A stretch of DNA of 64,000 nt from Antedon mediterranea (taxonomy: Eukaryota; Echinodermata; Crinoidea; Comatulida; Antedonidae): the NCBI RefSeq assembly GCF_964355755.1, contig NC_092670.1:29315795-29379794 (forward strand), written 5' to 3'. A program made the position numbers and the translations under genes. Under the pieces are notes generated by a model that saw only the letters and a program-made list of their open reading frames with translations, did no database searches and was not told the origin of the DNA. Numbering within the stretch: position 1 is the stretch's first letter; every line of letters begins with the position of its first letter. This document shows, piece after piece, positions 45,615-56,776 of this stretch.

Positions 45615-46090
45615 TAATTAGCTATGCCCTTAATAGCATTAATGTGGGTTGTAGTATTGATGGTACGCGCATTAGTCATTTAAGCTATGCAGATGATATG
45701 ACAATCTTTTCTTCTTCTCTCACCGGGCTACAGCAGCTTATAGGTATATGTGAATAATTTGGTGTAGATCATGAAATCCATGTGTATGGTGTTTGCACCT
45801 AGAAAGTCATTTGATTGCATAAAATTACTTTATGTGGTAGGCCTAATTTACTAGCCTTTGTTCATGAAGTTAAGTATCATTTTGACCCATGATTTGAAAG
45901 ATGCTCATGATATTAAGAGGCAGTATAGGTCCACTTGTATTCTGGCGAATATGCCATGTCGTAAATTTAACAATGAATACGACTGGAAAACATGCTATGG
46001 TTTAATGTGTAGAATGGAACAGAGTAGTAACAAATTGGTCAATACTGTCCAGTCATGTTTAAAAGGCTCAGAGCTATATTCTAAATGATG
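45615..46090 (+). mobile_element. Decayed LINE reverse transcriptase, 3' part
   Basis: In broken frames it encodes ALNSINVGCSIDGT, then LSYADDMTIFSSS near 45690 (the YADD catalytic box), MVFAPRKSFDCIKL near 45790, and ILTHDLKDAHDIKRQYRST near 45880. These are the catalytic box, thumb and post-RT region of a LINE protein, likely the same element as at 43860-44900. Stops and frameshifts make it inactive. Confidence 0.75.
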
Positions 46091-46137
46091 ATACTGAGAG
46101 TATAATGTTTCTAATACTTGGAATGTTACTGATTAAT

Positions 46138-46560
46138 TTTTGTTTCAAATGAATCAGATACTGTTTTCCAAAAGCTAAAATAGGACTGCTTTGTAATTCC
46201 CAAATCACAACTTTTGCATACTTTTGCATACTTTCGAGGTGAGTGATAGGCCTTCAGGTGTGATTTTGAGATTTACTTAACAGTACTATTTTGGCTATTA
46301 GAAACTTGTATCCAGGTCATTTGACGGCAGAACAAGTCTGTACAGACATTTTAATTTCATTATATATGCAATATTGAAAAAAGGGGTCGAGGGTAAGTAT
46401 CTTGGGGATTTCGAAGTAACTTCTCTGCAGATTCATGTTTAATATATACGGCGATATACGTTATAATATATATGACAGATTTTATTCGTAATGAAATGGC
46501 CAAAGGTATACGCTGTAGCGTTGACCTACAAATATTTCCAGGAGAATTCATTTTTTGGTA
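46138..46560. repeat. Repeat R3, partial direct copy followed by inverted copy
   Basis: 46138-46225 matches the end of R3 and the R3 spacer in direct orientation. 46235-46560 matches R3 in inverted orientation (TTGTATCCAGGTCATTTGA, GGGGTCGAGGGTAA). Copies in both orientations therefore flank the RT fragment. Confidence 0.6.
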
Positions 46561-46995
46561 TCTGAACATTCAACATACATCTGTAGACATTTCATGTCCT
46601 TATTTATATAACGATGCTTTCAAGATGAATTTTCATTAATTGTTTGAAGATGTATCCATAGAGCCTATATTACAAACTGTGGATATGTTTTATTAACCAT
46701 ACGGTCAACAGAGAGGTTGTAATTTCGAACCTAAAAGGCCTGATACAAATCCTTGCAAGTGTGTCAACATTACCTTGCCATCCTCATCAGAGGATGAATA
46801 AATAAATTAATGTTTTAAAAATACTAGTATTCTCATTAACAGTATGTGAACAATTTTGCATTTGCATAACTCACCCACATAGTAAAGTGGCCTTTATCAA
46901 TGTATCATAACTTCACCTTATATTAGTTTTTCCTGAAACATTTTCTCAGATATCGTACTAGAAACCGGCTTTAGATTGGTGTCGCCTGCAAAAAA
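46561..46995. other. Spacer, no firm feature
   Basis: AT-rich spacer with a small palindromic ATCCTCATCAGAGGAT followed by AATAAATAAAT at about 46779-46805. This may be a LINE tail. Otherwise nothing is seen. Confidence 0.4.
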
Positions 46996-47212
46996 CATTT
47001 TTTTTTTTCTCTTTTGTGGTTAACCACCACCTTTATTCATTCTTTCATACAAATTTCGTTCACATTTCATTTTCATACATTAAATTTCCGTTTTCTACTT
47101 TTTTCGTTATTTTCTGATTTTTACTCTTTTAACCTTTATACATATAGTGGTTTGATTATATGCATACAAAAACTGTACATCTTAAAATGCAAAAATGGAT
47201 GCCACTTATAAG

Positions 47213-48613
47213 TTACAACATGCCTAGTGTATTCATATCTTTTAAAATATATTTAAACTGAATCCAGGGATTCTGGCATACAGGTTTTTTAAGTTCAGTT
47301 TTAATTTTAATTATGTATATGACGTACACAGCTGTTGAATACAATTGATTTTTTAATTGACATTTACTTCCTAACAGGAGTTCTTTGAACGAGCTACTGC
47401 TGTTATCTAGCTTTTTAAATATATTGTCAATTGTTTCCCACAGTATTTGATTACGTCTACAATAATAAAACATATGTGTTTCGTCTTCAATGACTCCACA
47501 ATTGTAACATATGTTATTATTTTTCAGTTTCCAGTTATACAGTTTTAGATTTGTAGGTACAACTCTATTTAGTAATTTGTAATTCAATTGGGCAAATTTT
47601 TTAATTTTTTCGTTTTTCACTTTTCTTTTCCAGACATCACACCACTTGATATCTTCATTAAATATGTTATTCCATTTAAGTATGCTTTTCGGGGGAATAA
47701 AAACATTATTAACAAAGTTAGAATAAACATCTTTTGTTGTCATCTTAATTATATTGTTGATATTGTATTCCAGATTCACATTCATATATTGGTTCATATT
47801 TGGCATATTATGTTTAATTATACTTAACCACTCTTTTGGAATAGCTCTGGTTAGAGAAACATATTCAGCTATCCAGTTTTTCTTAATACGTAATTGTTTA
47901 ATTATTTCTATAGGTTTCATTAGACGATTGAAAATAATTATATCTCCAATTTGATTAAAACCTGCATCTATCCAGTTCTTAAAGAATAGTGGTTTGTTTC
48001 TATATTTAATATCATTGTTACCCCATAAGTTTTGCTTTATCACTTCTTCATACTCGTTAATTGTACCTTCATTATTCATATTATTAAATTCAACACAACA
48101 CTTTAGAACATTATAATAAAAAGATGGTATATTATCTAAGCCCATGTTATTTTGAAAATTGATATTTGACATACTTAAAATTAGTTGTTCGGTTCCAAAT
48201 TTGTTAAAATAGTATAGTGGTAAGATTTTCCATCTTACGTGTTTTCTACACAGTAATTTTCTTGCCCATATCATTTTCAGAGAGTTTATGTGTAATGCGA
48301 AATCAGGCATACCTATGCCCCCTTTAATCATTTTACCGATTAAAGTTTTTCTTTTTATTTTTTCTGTTTTTCCATTCCATAAAAAGTTATATATCAATTT
48401 ATTTATTTTAAAAATAAAATCATCTGGTACATCAATTATACATGCATTGTATGTTAGTTTAGACAAAGCTAAACTTTTTAAAATGGTAACTTTGCCAAAA
48501 AAGGTTAGGTTTCTTCCTTTCCATCTATTGAGTAGCATTTCTAAGTTTGCCAGCTTACTATCCCAATTTAATTCACTGCATTTGTTCTCATTATATCCCA
48601 CATAAATACCCAA
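47213..48613 (-). pseudogene. LINE ORF2, C-terminal part (466 codons)
   Basis: It continues ORF2 after a frameshift near 48780 and a TAA at 48704-48706, where a neighbouring Leu codon pattern (TLN-KKTNA) shows TTA changed to TAA. Visible parts are the RT thumb (LTFFGKVTILKSLALSKL), a conserved GGIGMPDF segment and a C-terminal zinc knuckle CYNCGVIEDETHMFYYC at about residues 369-385 (47509-47459). Such CCHC motifs bind RNA or DNA during target-primed reverse transcription. It ends at a natural stop. Confidence 0.85.
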
Positions 48614-48773
48614 AATCTTAATTGGTTCATTAACCCAATTTAGACTGCATGGTTTTTCAATTTTGTTTACATTTTTGCCAATCCATATAGCGTTGGTTTT
48701 TTTTTAATTTAAAGTCATACCAGACACTTTACCAAACTTATTAACAATGTTTAAACCAATCTCTATACTTTTT

Positions 48774-50324
48774 TCATTTCCCACAAAGAGTATCAGTGTC
48801 ATCTGCCAGATGCGCAATGCGAACTTCCTCACCATTATCATTGTTAGGTAAAGATATTCCTTTATAGCATTTATCTTTTCTTATATTACACGCCATAATT
48901 TCTACTACTAAAATAAAGAGTAACGCCGACAATGGGCAACCCTGTCTTATTCCGCATTCCATTTCAAAACTTTCTGATATCCAACCATTATTAACAATAA
49001 CACATTCAGATTTACTATAAATTGTATTTACCCATTTTAAAAAGGAGTCTCCAAAATTAAATTTTGTTAGTACCTTAAACATAAAATCTCTATTTACAGA
49101 ATCAAAAGCTTTTCTAAAATCAAGGGATAGAATAGCTCCTTCGATTTGTTCTTCTGCTGTATAATACAGAATATCATTAATTAGACGGACGTTTTCTCCA
49201 GCGAATCGTCCTTTAATGTACCCCTTTTGGTGATTGTCAACTACATTTTCAATTACTTTATGAAGTCTCATACATAGAATTTCAGTTAAAATTTTGTAGT
49301 CTGTATTTAATAAAGTGATAGGACGCCAGTTTTCAAGCAATTTTTTATCACCTTTTTTGTATAATAGGCTTATAATACCACGTTTCTGTGTAGAACTCAT
49401 TTCATTGTTAAAATAACATGCATTTAGAGCGTCACAAACAATGTGTTTAATGTCATCCCAGAAATGTAAATAAAACTCAACAGTCAAGCCATCACATCCG
49501 GGAGTTTTATTTAATTTCATTTTTTTAATTGCATTGGTACATTCATTTAGTGTGACAATACCTTCACATATCCCCTTTTCTTCTTCAGTTAAACTCGTTA
49601 CATTTGATTTATCTAGGTAAGTGTTTATTTTTTTAAGGGGTATACCCTTATTTGCATATAGATGCCTATAAAATCTAACTTCCTCACAAAGGATTTCCTT
49701 TGTCTTCGTTAGTATTCTACCCTTCTCGTTTTGTAAACATTTGATTTGATTTTTTTTTCCCTTATTTTTTTCCAGACTAAGAAAATATTTAGTGCTACGT
49801 TCGCCCTCTTCGATCCATTTTACTCTAGAACGTATATATGCACCTTTTGTTTCATTATCATTAAAATAGTTTCCAGCTTTTTTGTTTTTGTTTGCAATTA
49901 TATCGTTGTTTAAGTCAACAATATCCAAAATGGTCTCATTTAACTTTCTGAAATATGAGCTTCTTACTTTATAATTGTTAGGAGCATATACGTTTACAAA
50001 AACATACATTTTACCATTAATTTCAACATTTAGAATTATATATCTTCCATTTTTATCGATACATTTGTTAGTAATCTTAAAATTGAATTCATTTAAGAAT
50101 ATTATTGATACCCCTGCACTGTTTGAAAAGCCAGTGCTATGTATGCAAGTACTGTTCCAAACTAAATTAAATTTGTCAAATAAGTCAGGTGTAAGGTGTG
50201 TTTCTTGTATAAGTACAATGTCAGCCTTTTGGTCTTGACACCAACTATGTATCTGCCTTTGTTTATCTATGCTACGTAAGCCTCTTACGTTTATAGAGAC
50301 GCAATTAATGGTTGCTTTATCCAT
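48774..50324 (-). pseudogene. LINE ORF2, endonuclease and reverse transcriptase part (516 codons)
   Basis: The N-terminus is an apurinic-type endonuclease (INVRGLRSIDKQRQ, IQETHLTPD at about 39-47, VNVYAPN at about 109). The domain then jumps at about residues 138-150 straight to GAYIRSRVKWIEEGERSTKY. The GGDFN and SDH catalytic regions of a normal endonuclease are missing, consistent with an in-frame internal deletion. RT motifs are intact: NKTPGCDGL, LENWRPITLLN, LSLDFRKAFDSV, GIRQGCPLS, then LADD at about 507. The frame ends eight codons later at a frameshift. Confidence 0.88.
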
Positions 50325-50536
50325 CTATGTTAGCTTATAAATAATAATTAAGTTGTATACACCAAACAGCTAACTTATTTGTCTATATATAAAGTATAGT
50401 ATACACATACACATACACATACTGTAATACACATGCGGTGCTTAAAATACATAGCCTACAAAATGGTTGTTGGTATCTGTAATATGTATTATCATATTTA
50501 CTATTATACACTTTTTAGATTGGTGCGTCTACAAAA

Positions 50537-51496
50537 TTATTTCTTTTGTCCGTCATTCTTACTTTTACTTGCTTTGCGTCTTCTTTTCGTTCCCGGCATC
50601 GAGGGTGAGATTTCTGGCTCAGCTTGTTCCTCTTTATTGTTATTTTCTTTCTGTTTAGTCACTTGAAGGCCTACGCTGGAGCTAGCTGGAGCATTCATAA
50701 AAGTTGTTATCTTTCCTTGTTTCTTTTGTTTCTCCTTTGTTGGCTCGCTTTCCTCACAGTCATCTTCGTCACTCTCCTCACTTTCCTCTGATAATGATTC
50801 ATCTTTATCTTTAGCTGGCTTATCGGTGTCGAGAGCCTTTTTTTCTATGACACGTTCCCACATTTCTTGGATGAGAATTTCACCCGAATCATTGTGTAAC
50901 AGCTTTTCTGCACCACATTGGTCCTTTTTATAACCCTCCAAACCACAGGCGTGACAGACAAGCTTATTGGAACATGTTTTCGCACTATGACCATTTTTAA
51001 GGCATTTCGAGCACTTAATTCTTTCATCTATTTGACCATCGTGAAACATTCTCGTTTTGAAATTTAAAACGCTTACAAACCTTGGCAAAGGTGTTTTAAG
51101 GGTTTCAGCGTATAGTACCCGGTCTCCATTTAAGCAATTTGTTAATTGCCCGTCAACTCTCAGTTTCATCCGTTGTATAGATCCCAGTATTTTGCAATTA
51201 AAACGCAGAAGGCTTGTTTTAATTTCTTCATCTGATACAGATAAAGGCAGATCTTTAACAATAATGCGAGTAGCATCTGTGTCGTATGGCAGATATGGGT
51301 TCCTATCATAAATGGTAACATTTCTACCTCTTAGGTTTAACCCAGCTATTATTAAACAAACCCTATCTTGATGTGTTCCTATATAAATCCTCCATAGATT
51401 TTTGATACGCTGTATACCAACAATATTTTGGCTTTTCACTGCAAAAAACATTAATGACACAACGTCTTCTCGATTCTTTACCATGTGTATGAACAC
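50537..51496 (-). CDS. LINE ORF1, zinc-knuckle nucleic-acid-binding protein (319 codons)
   Basis: Encodes an RRM-like segment (RIIVKDLPLSVSDEEIKTSL at about 93-112), then two knuckles: CSKCLKNGHSAKTC and CHACGLEGYKKDQC at about 173-200. A strongly acidic stretch follows (SLSEESEESDEDDCEESE) and a basic tail (GTKRRRKASKSKND). This organisation is typical of Tx1-like ORF1 proteins that coat element RNA. A second open frame at 51563-51363 (FELSLKKVCLKCC) overlaps the start and may be the true N-terminus behind a frameshift, so the start at 51496 is uncertain. Confidence 0.8.
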   Translation of the reverse strand: MFIHMVKNREDVVSLMFFAVKSQNIVGIQRIKNLWRIYIGTHQDRVCLIIAGLNLRGRNVTIYDRNPYLPYDTDATRIIVKDLPLSVSDEEIKTSLLRFNCKILGSIQRMKLRVDGQLTNCLNGDRVLYAETLKTPLPRFVSVLNFKTRMFHDGQIDERIKCSKCLKNGHSAKTCSNKLVCHACGLEGYKKDQCGAEKLLHNDSGEILIQEMWERVIEKKALDTDKPAKDKDESLSEESEESDEDDCEESEPTKEKQKKQGKITTFMNAPASSSVGLQVTKQKENNNKEEQAEPEISPSMPGTKRRRKASKSKNDGQKK

Positions 51497-51573
51497 AACA
51501 TTTCAGGCAAACTTTTTTGAGTGATAATTCAAAATAGCCACCAAAATAGCCACATTTTACCACATGTACCGAA

Positions 51574-51606
51574 TTTATTCGAATAAACGCCCGGGCGTTT
51601 ATTTGG
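51574..51606. repeat. Palindromic repeat AATAAACGCCCGGGCGTTTATT
   Basis: A perfect palindrome centred on CCCGGG, with more copies of the half motif (GGGAGTTTATTTT) just downstream. Similar GGGCGTTTATT elements are dispersed in several marine invertebrate genomes. It is probably a MITE or satellite fragment at the LINE's 5' junction. Confidence 0.6.
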
Positions 51607-53559
51607 TCAGGAGGGTTTTAAGGGGGAGTTTATTTTTTAAATCACGGATGCCATCTAATTGGTGACCATGCCGGACGCGATTTCCAAACTTTTATATTTT
51701 CTAGGGATCCGTTAACGTCGTGCTGTCTTTCATATTATTTACTGTCATTATTCAAGGGAAAACATTTATATATCGAGGTAGTTTCCCGTTGCCATCCTTA
51801 CAATTTAGCTAGAAGCTGTCATCGAGTTAAACTCATTTTTGTTTTATAGAAATCGTAGCCTTAGTACATAGCCATATCATGCCTTTTGTTGACTTGTTCC
51901 AGCAACACCTTTTCTTTCAGGGATTGGTTCCTTGGTATAAACTTAATATTGATAGTCTTCAATCGCAAAAAAATCTTCTCAAAACAATAGTCTTTTTTCC
52001 TTTTTATTAGTAAATAAAATACAATAATATGTTATGTTACGTTATTTAACTGCCATGGCTTTAGACTGCGTTATACCTCTTCCTTATTGTTAACCTTCTT
52101 CATTCGCTTATTCTCTTTGTTGAATTTCTTATTTCGAGTCATATTAGGCCTATGCTCTCTTGTAAATATAAATACCGATTCCAATTCCTGTACTTCATAG
52201 AATACAATTTAAATCGGTCTATTGTTGCTTTCTTCTCTCTTTCATATTTTTAGATTTGTTTTTATTTTCTAATCATTGATATGGTATCGAATTTCTTCAA
52301 AATAGAACTTGTAATTTAAGTAAATCTACCTCTTTTACGATATACGACTATTTTATATAATTTCATCCATTTTGAAGCACACTTGTACAAAACATGTAAA
52401 TTATTGTCACCATATTAGATTGAAAACAAGGTATTATATACAAATATGTTTTATGGTAGTCTATGAAGTCATATTTAATGGTTTTATTTCGGTTTCAAGT
52501 AGGCCTAATATGTATGGAAAAATATGATTGTGGACATTTTTAATTATCAACCCAACCTACCTCAGGATGTGCTTTTCTGTTCATACACCTGATAAGAAAT
52601 CAATAAGAAATTAATAATTAAAGACTGAAACAAAAATTCCAAAAACGATCTAAATTTTTACTTACTTTATATTGTTTAAATAATTTAAATGGCATTTTTT
52701 TTTCTGCAAGAAGCCAAGGTATAATGTGAAAATATCGATGATTTTGTCCATTTATTCAATTCATCTTCTGCTGCTGTAGTTTCTTTTAGGTTAATTACAT
52801 ATTCTGTGTAGGAATAAACGACATTCTATTGTTTCATACCAGCTGAAGCTTGTTTTTGTCAAATGACAAGTGCCAAACAAAATATTACTATAATTAAAAT
52901 TACCTTTTATAGACAATTTACAAACTGTTACCACAACTTGTACTGCAAAATAACTAAAATAAGACGAAGAGGTTTGGAACAAACAAGACAGCAAATACAA
53001 TGTGTACTATGCATAGAAGCACGAGCTCCTTTTAATTTCCATCCACAATATTAGCATGTATGATTAAAATACCACAAAACCATAATAATCATAATCGTCC
53101 TCGTTTCTAAATATGGTCTATATTTAACAGTCAATCAATCTCTAGAAGTATAATATATACTGTGCCGTTTTCTCCATAGATAGCCTACCATCTCCGACTT
53201 GTACCGTCTCGTGAGTGTGTCCCCTAACTCTCCTCCCAGCACAGCCTTTAAATACCGCGCATAACAATTCTGATTCGTCCGCTTGTGGGCGATACATTGG
53301 CATGCGACACATGACTATTATTGTGACAATACGTAAATCATGCAAAGCTATAAATGGAAAGTTTCATTCTGTAGGCCTATATGAAACTGTGTAGTCCTAC
53401 TAATTAAATTACTTTCACTTTTCTTGAAACATTTTCCACAAAGTATTCATGTAGTTTTACATGCAACGTCAGTAGCAAAAGTAATAATGATGTGTAACCG
53501 TGGAAGGAATAACACTTACGCCATACAAGCAACGTAAAGGCTGGTGTCCTGTCCACGTA
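51607..53559. other. Intergenic, no supported gene
   Basis: AT-rich spacer. A less AT-rich patch at about 53160-53330 contains CCTTTAAATACCGCGC, a TATA-like sequence in GC-rich context that could be a promoter on either strand, but no first exon is identifiable. Open stretches at 52791-53054 and 53142-53345 lack motifs. Confidence 0.4.
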
Positions 53560-53740
53560 AAGCTTGGTTCCCACTAGAACGTAACGCAAGGACGTAAACG
53601 CAACGTAAGCGTGTTGACCAATGACAAGCGAAGTTATAGACAGTTAGCAATCAAAAACGAATAAGCCATCGCTTGTGATTGGTCAATTCACTTGCGTTGC
53701 GTTACGTCCTTGCGTTGCGTCGCTAGTGGGAACCACGCTT
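53560..53740. mobile_element. 181-bp palindromic MITE
   Basis: Arms of about 70 bp, 53560-53630 and 53670-53740, are inverted copies around a 39-bp centre. The ends are AAGCTTGGTTCCCACTAG and CTAGTGGGAACCACGCTT. The arms carry several ACGCAAC/GTTGCGT motifs. No coding capacity and no certain target duplication. It is a small non-autonomous inverted-repeat transposon whose superfamily cannot be decided. Confidence 0.85.
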
Positions 53741-54380
53741 AAAGCGTTTCATCTTTTATGCATTTTATCTTTGACATGTTTTATGATTTTTATGTTTTTT
53801 TGATGAATAAAATGAATGAAATGAAATGAAATGCAACACACAAAAAATTAAGACTATGTAAAAAGTATAATACTAATATAAAAACACCACCCGTAACCTT
53901 CAAATAATAATAAAAACAACATTCCAAGTCTCTACAGTAGTCATAATGTCGCAGTTATAAACATACAAAACCAAAACCGAGATAAACACATTTTAATTGT
54001 AATTAAACTGTCTCTTTCATTTCATTATTTCCTAAGCGGCGTTAACATTTTAAGTAGACTATTGATGTGTAAATGTACTGTGCATAATACGAATGATGGA
54101 ATTACTTGATACCATTCTTACAGATTTTCCTTTGTCAGATACAATAATGCAGAGGTAATATTTAATCAATCGTATAATAGTAGTGATTATTAATCTCACT
54201 GTGAAAGATTTTTCATTTGGAGGTAGGCTTATATAATTTTAATGCATTTCAACTTCATATAACGATACTTATAATCATTGTTCTACGTTATTTAAAGGCT
54301 AGACATGAATTAATCGCATAACTCAAGCATTCCCATAACCCATCTCAAGAGTCTGGTTACTACTTTATGTCAAGTTACAG
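53741..54380. other. Spacer upstream of candidate receptor exons
   Basis: AT-rich, with GAATGAAATGAAATGAAATG-type simple sequence near 53810-53834. No gene seen. Confidence 0.4.
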
Positions 54381-54464
54381 GTGGATTTGGAGAAAAGGTG
54401 TATAACTGGACATTACATGGTTTTATTGATTATGGTGGTATGCTGAATCATGACAATGAGTCTG
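54381..54464 (+). CDS. Candidate 84-nt exon of unknown receptor gene
   Basis: Flanked by a TTACAG acceptor and a strong GTGAGT donor (54465). Open in one frame, phase 1 on both sides, encoding GFGEKVYNWTLHGFIDYGG and ending in NHDNES. Phase 1-1 exons are common in modular extracellular proteins, and NWT is a possible N-glycosylation site. It lies about 110 bp before the transmembrane exon, but no convincing acceptor joins it in the right phase to that frame. Treat as a possibility only. Confidence 0.25.
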
Positions 54465-54500
54465 GTGAGTACTGATGCACAGATCAACTGTGATGAGTAA

Positions 54501-54941
54501 GGATTAAAACTAAGACATCCCAACACGACCTTAAACAAATTCATAACCGGCAGATCAAGTAATGTCATCGAAAAAGTTCATTTGTTTATATTGATAATGG
54601 CTACAGTCATTACCATACTATTTGCTGTACGTATGATTCTTTACGTACTAAACAAAATCCGAAGACCGCCTGAACCACTAACAGTGTATTACCAAAGCAA
54701 CAGTGCAACCGTTCACGGTATTCCAGAAATATCACAAGTAAGTGCAGATGACGTGGCGTACAGTACAATTACTGATAGTGCAGCAGCAGAGACGAGTGAA
54801 GATACTGACGTGTACTATAATCTTGTAGATACAGATGTTATAACTGACACTGAGGACAGGTGTACAAATGCAGAAGCTAGCAACAGAAATATCAACAGAA
54901 ATGGTGTATCAGAACCATATTATTTCATACTGGAATCGTAA
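54501..54941 (+). CDS. Transmembrane segment plus ITIM-like tail; probable last exon of an immune-type receptor
   Basis: The frame is open from 54501 (after TAA at 54498). From 54582 it reads 119 codons to TAA at 54941. Residues 3-23 are a hydrophobic transmembrane segment (TVITILFAVRMILYVL), followed by a basic stop-transfer stretch NKIRRPP, so the rest is cytoplasmic. The tail is acidic and holds tyrosines in VAYSTI (58-63) and VYYNLV (77-82). Both fit the ITIM pattern (S/I/V/L)-x-Y-x-x-(I/V/L), which recruits SH2 phosphatases. PYYFIL (112-117) is a third partial site. AATAAA follows at 54950 and 55016. The gene is not recognised. An extracellular part must lie upstream if this is real. Confidence 0.45.
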   Translation, partial: GLKLRHPNTTLNKFITGRSSNVIEKVHLFILIMATVITILFAVRMILYVLNKIRRPPEPLTVYYQSNSATVHGIPEISQVSADDVAYSTITDSAAAETSEDTDVYYNLVDTDVITDTEDRCTNAEASNRNINRNGVSEPYYFILES

Positions 54942-55024
54942 CACAAATTAATAAACAATGATGTAATGTTAACTAGTTTTCATATTTTGACATTACTTTG
55001 TACGGCCGCAAAACCAAATAAACT

Positions 55025-56739
55025 AATATTATCTGTTGACTATTGCTAGAAATATATTTTCATTACTTAGAGATAACAGAAAACTACTGCATATTGGCAT
55101 TTGGTTTTATTTTATTTAGTTTTATAACATATAGGAAAGTGTTATGTAACAAAAAGTATTATTTAATACATGCTGTAATATTTAAATACAATAGTGTTTC
55201 GGATTTATAGAAATTATTAATTGCTTTTTTTATGGATACGTGCAAACATGTTTTTTCCCCCCAAAAAATATTTGGAATTTTTAGTTGATACGGGTATGTA
55301 TATAGATTTATCCTTCTAAACTTATATTGTCAGTTGAGTAAACAATAATTGATAGGTGAGGTACTTCCGTAAGAACTTTGTCTACAAAATGGATTTTAAC
55401 ATTAATTCATCGAAGAATCTCAAGTTCATCAGTAGTACACTGTCTTATGAAAATGATGTACATTAACCCTGTAACGGTCATTTGAAAGGATTGATTGATT
55501 TATCTATATATAAATTTACGTAAGGGCAAAATTCGATAAATCGCGGTTTATTTCTAAAATTTTTACTCGATGGTATATAAAATTGGTTCGTACTTTCGGT
55601 ACTGATTTTAACCACCTGATGTAACCCTGTTTACTAATTAAATTGAGTTAGATAATTAGTTATTGACGATTAAAACGAATTTAGGTTCAACGATTTGCCC
55701 CAAATAGGGGTGTTTTCCGATCGTGGTATACACTGTCTAATGGATGTCCAACTTGAAATATACCCGCACACAATAATACTAGGACGCTTCGCATTTTCCT
55801 ATCTCCTCCTACGATAATTGTTTTTAATAGCTGAAAACCGGTTGAACTGCCCGAGTACAGAATCATAATGTTGAAGACAGGCCGATTTTCTTTAAAAAAT
55901 ACTATTTTGATAGATTTAATTTACGTTTTTACAAATGTATTGATTTGCGATGAATGGAACATTCCAATCTCTCAGTCTGCCAGTTTGGTTTAACACAAGT
56001 AGGTGAATTTATGAGCCCTTGGAGAATAAACTTGCAATACTTTGACAATACAGTACTGCAAATACCTATTAACCATTTTTGGTCGTCATTTGAATCGAAC
56101 ATTTCTTACTGTGAATACTGTTAGATGTAAAAAAATATATACAAATAAACTTTATTACTGTGATTATGGGTAGGCTCTACTGTTAGATATATAAACACGT
56201 AATATACAAATAAACTTTATTACTGACAGTTGCTTCTCAACGTTTGCATTAATTAATAATTACAAAAAAATATAAACGTCGTAGTGGTGTATCGTTACAT
56301 GTACTTTACTATTTCAATCGACTATGACAGTGACAGTTTTAACAAAGTATTAAATCGCAAATGTTTTACTATATTTAGTCACCGTTAGTGGTATATTATT
56401 TATAGGCCTATAAAAAATGAAAACAATATTTCGTTACTGACGTGGATAAAGAATATATTTAAAAATTGTTCCTCTTTGTACCTATCCTCTTTCCCATCCC
56501 TCAACCCTAATTGGGTTTCTTTAAATGAATAAACAATTTGGACTCATTTTGTGGTAAGTTTCTCTTTCGGAAGTAATTCCCAGGGTGCTAATTTTGGTTG
56601 ACTACATAAATCATTGTGTCTACTTATTCGTTTCTGTAAACGGCAATGTATTATATAGTCCTGCGGTACGTGCATTTAAAATCGCCAGATTTTTTACCCT
56701 GAAATTACTGTGTATTCGAGAACCATCTGTGGGCACGAC
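55025..56739. other. Intergenic, nothing recognised
   Basis: AT-rich with stops in all frames. A short direct repeat (GTTAGATRT.AAA with ATACAAATAAACTTTATTACTG) occurs twice at about 56122-56224. Confidence 0.5.
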
Positions 56740-56776
56740 CTAGATGGTACGCGAGCGAAGCGAGCGTACCATCTAG
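56740..56776. repeat. Perfect hairpin with GCGAGCGAAGCGAGCG loop
   Basis: CTAGATGGTACGC (56740-56752) and GCGTACCATCTAG (56764-56776) are perfect 13-bp inverted arms around an 11-base spacer. The core GCGAGCGAAGCGAGCG is itself repetitive. An additional AACCATCT lies 20 bp upstream. It may be a short foldback element or a transposon end. No function is visible. Confidence 0.8.

Larger units (their letters stand above)
46996..51565 (-). mobile_element. Tx1-like (L1 superfamily) LINE, near full length, defective
   Basis: A non-LTR retrotransposon reading from high to low coordinates: ORF1 (51496-50537), a 212-bp gap, ORF2 in two pieces (50324-48774 and 48613-47213), a roughly 200-bp 3' UTR, and a 3' poly-A seen as a T run at 46999-47009 on the plus strand. 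The ORF1-plus-ORF2 layout, ORF1 zinc knuckles and the C-terminal CCHC of ORF2 fit the Tx1 group of the L1 superfamily. It has few lesions, so it inserted fairly recently. The 5' edge is approximate, and a palindromic repeat abuts it at about 51575. Confidence 0.85.

Noticed and set aside
53142-53345. Minus-strand 67-codon ORF in a less AT-rich patch
   Set aside because: No motif, no splice context and no conserved features. Only the TATA-like sequence in the patch was worth noting.
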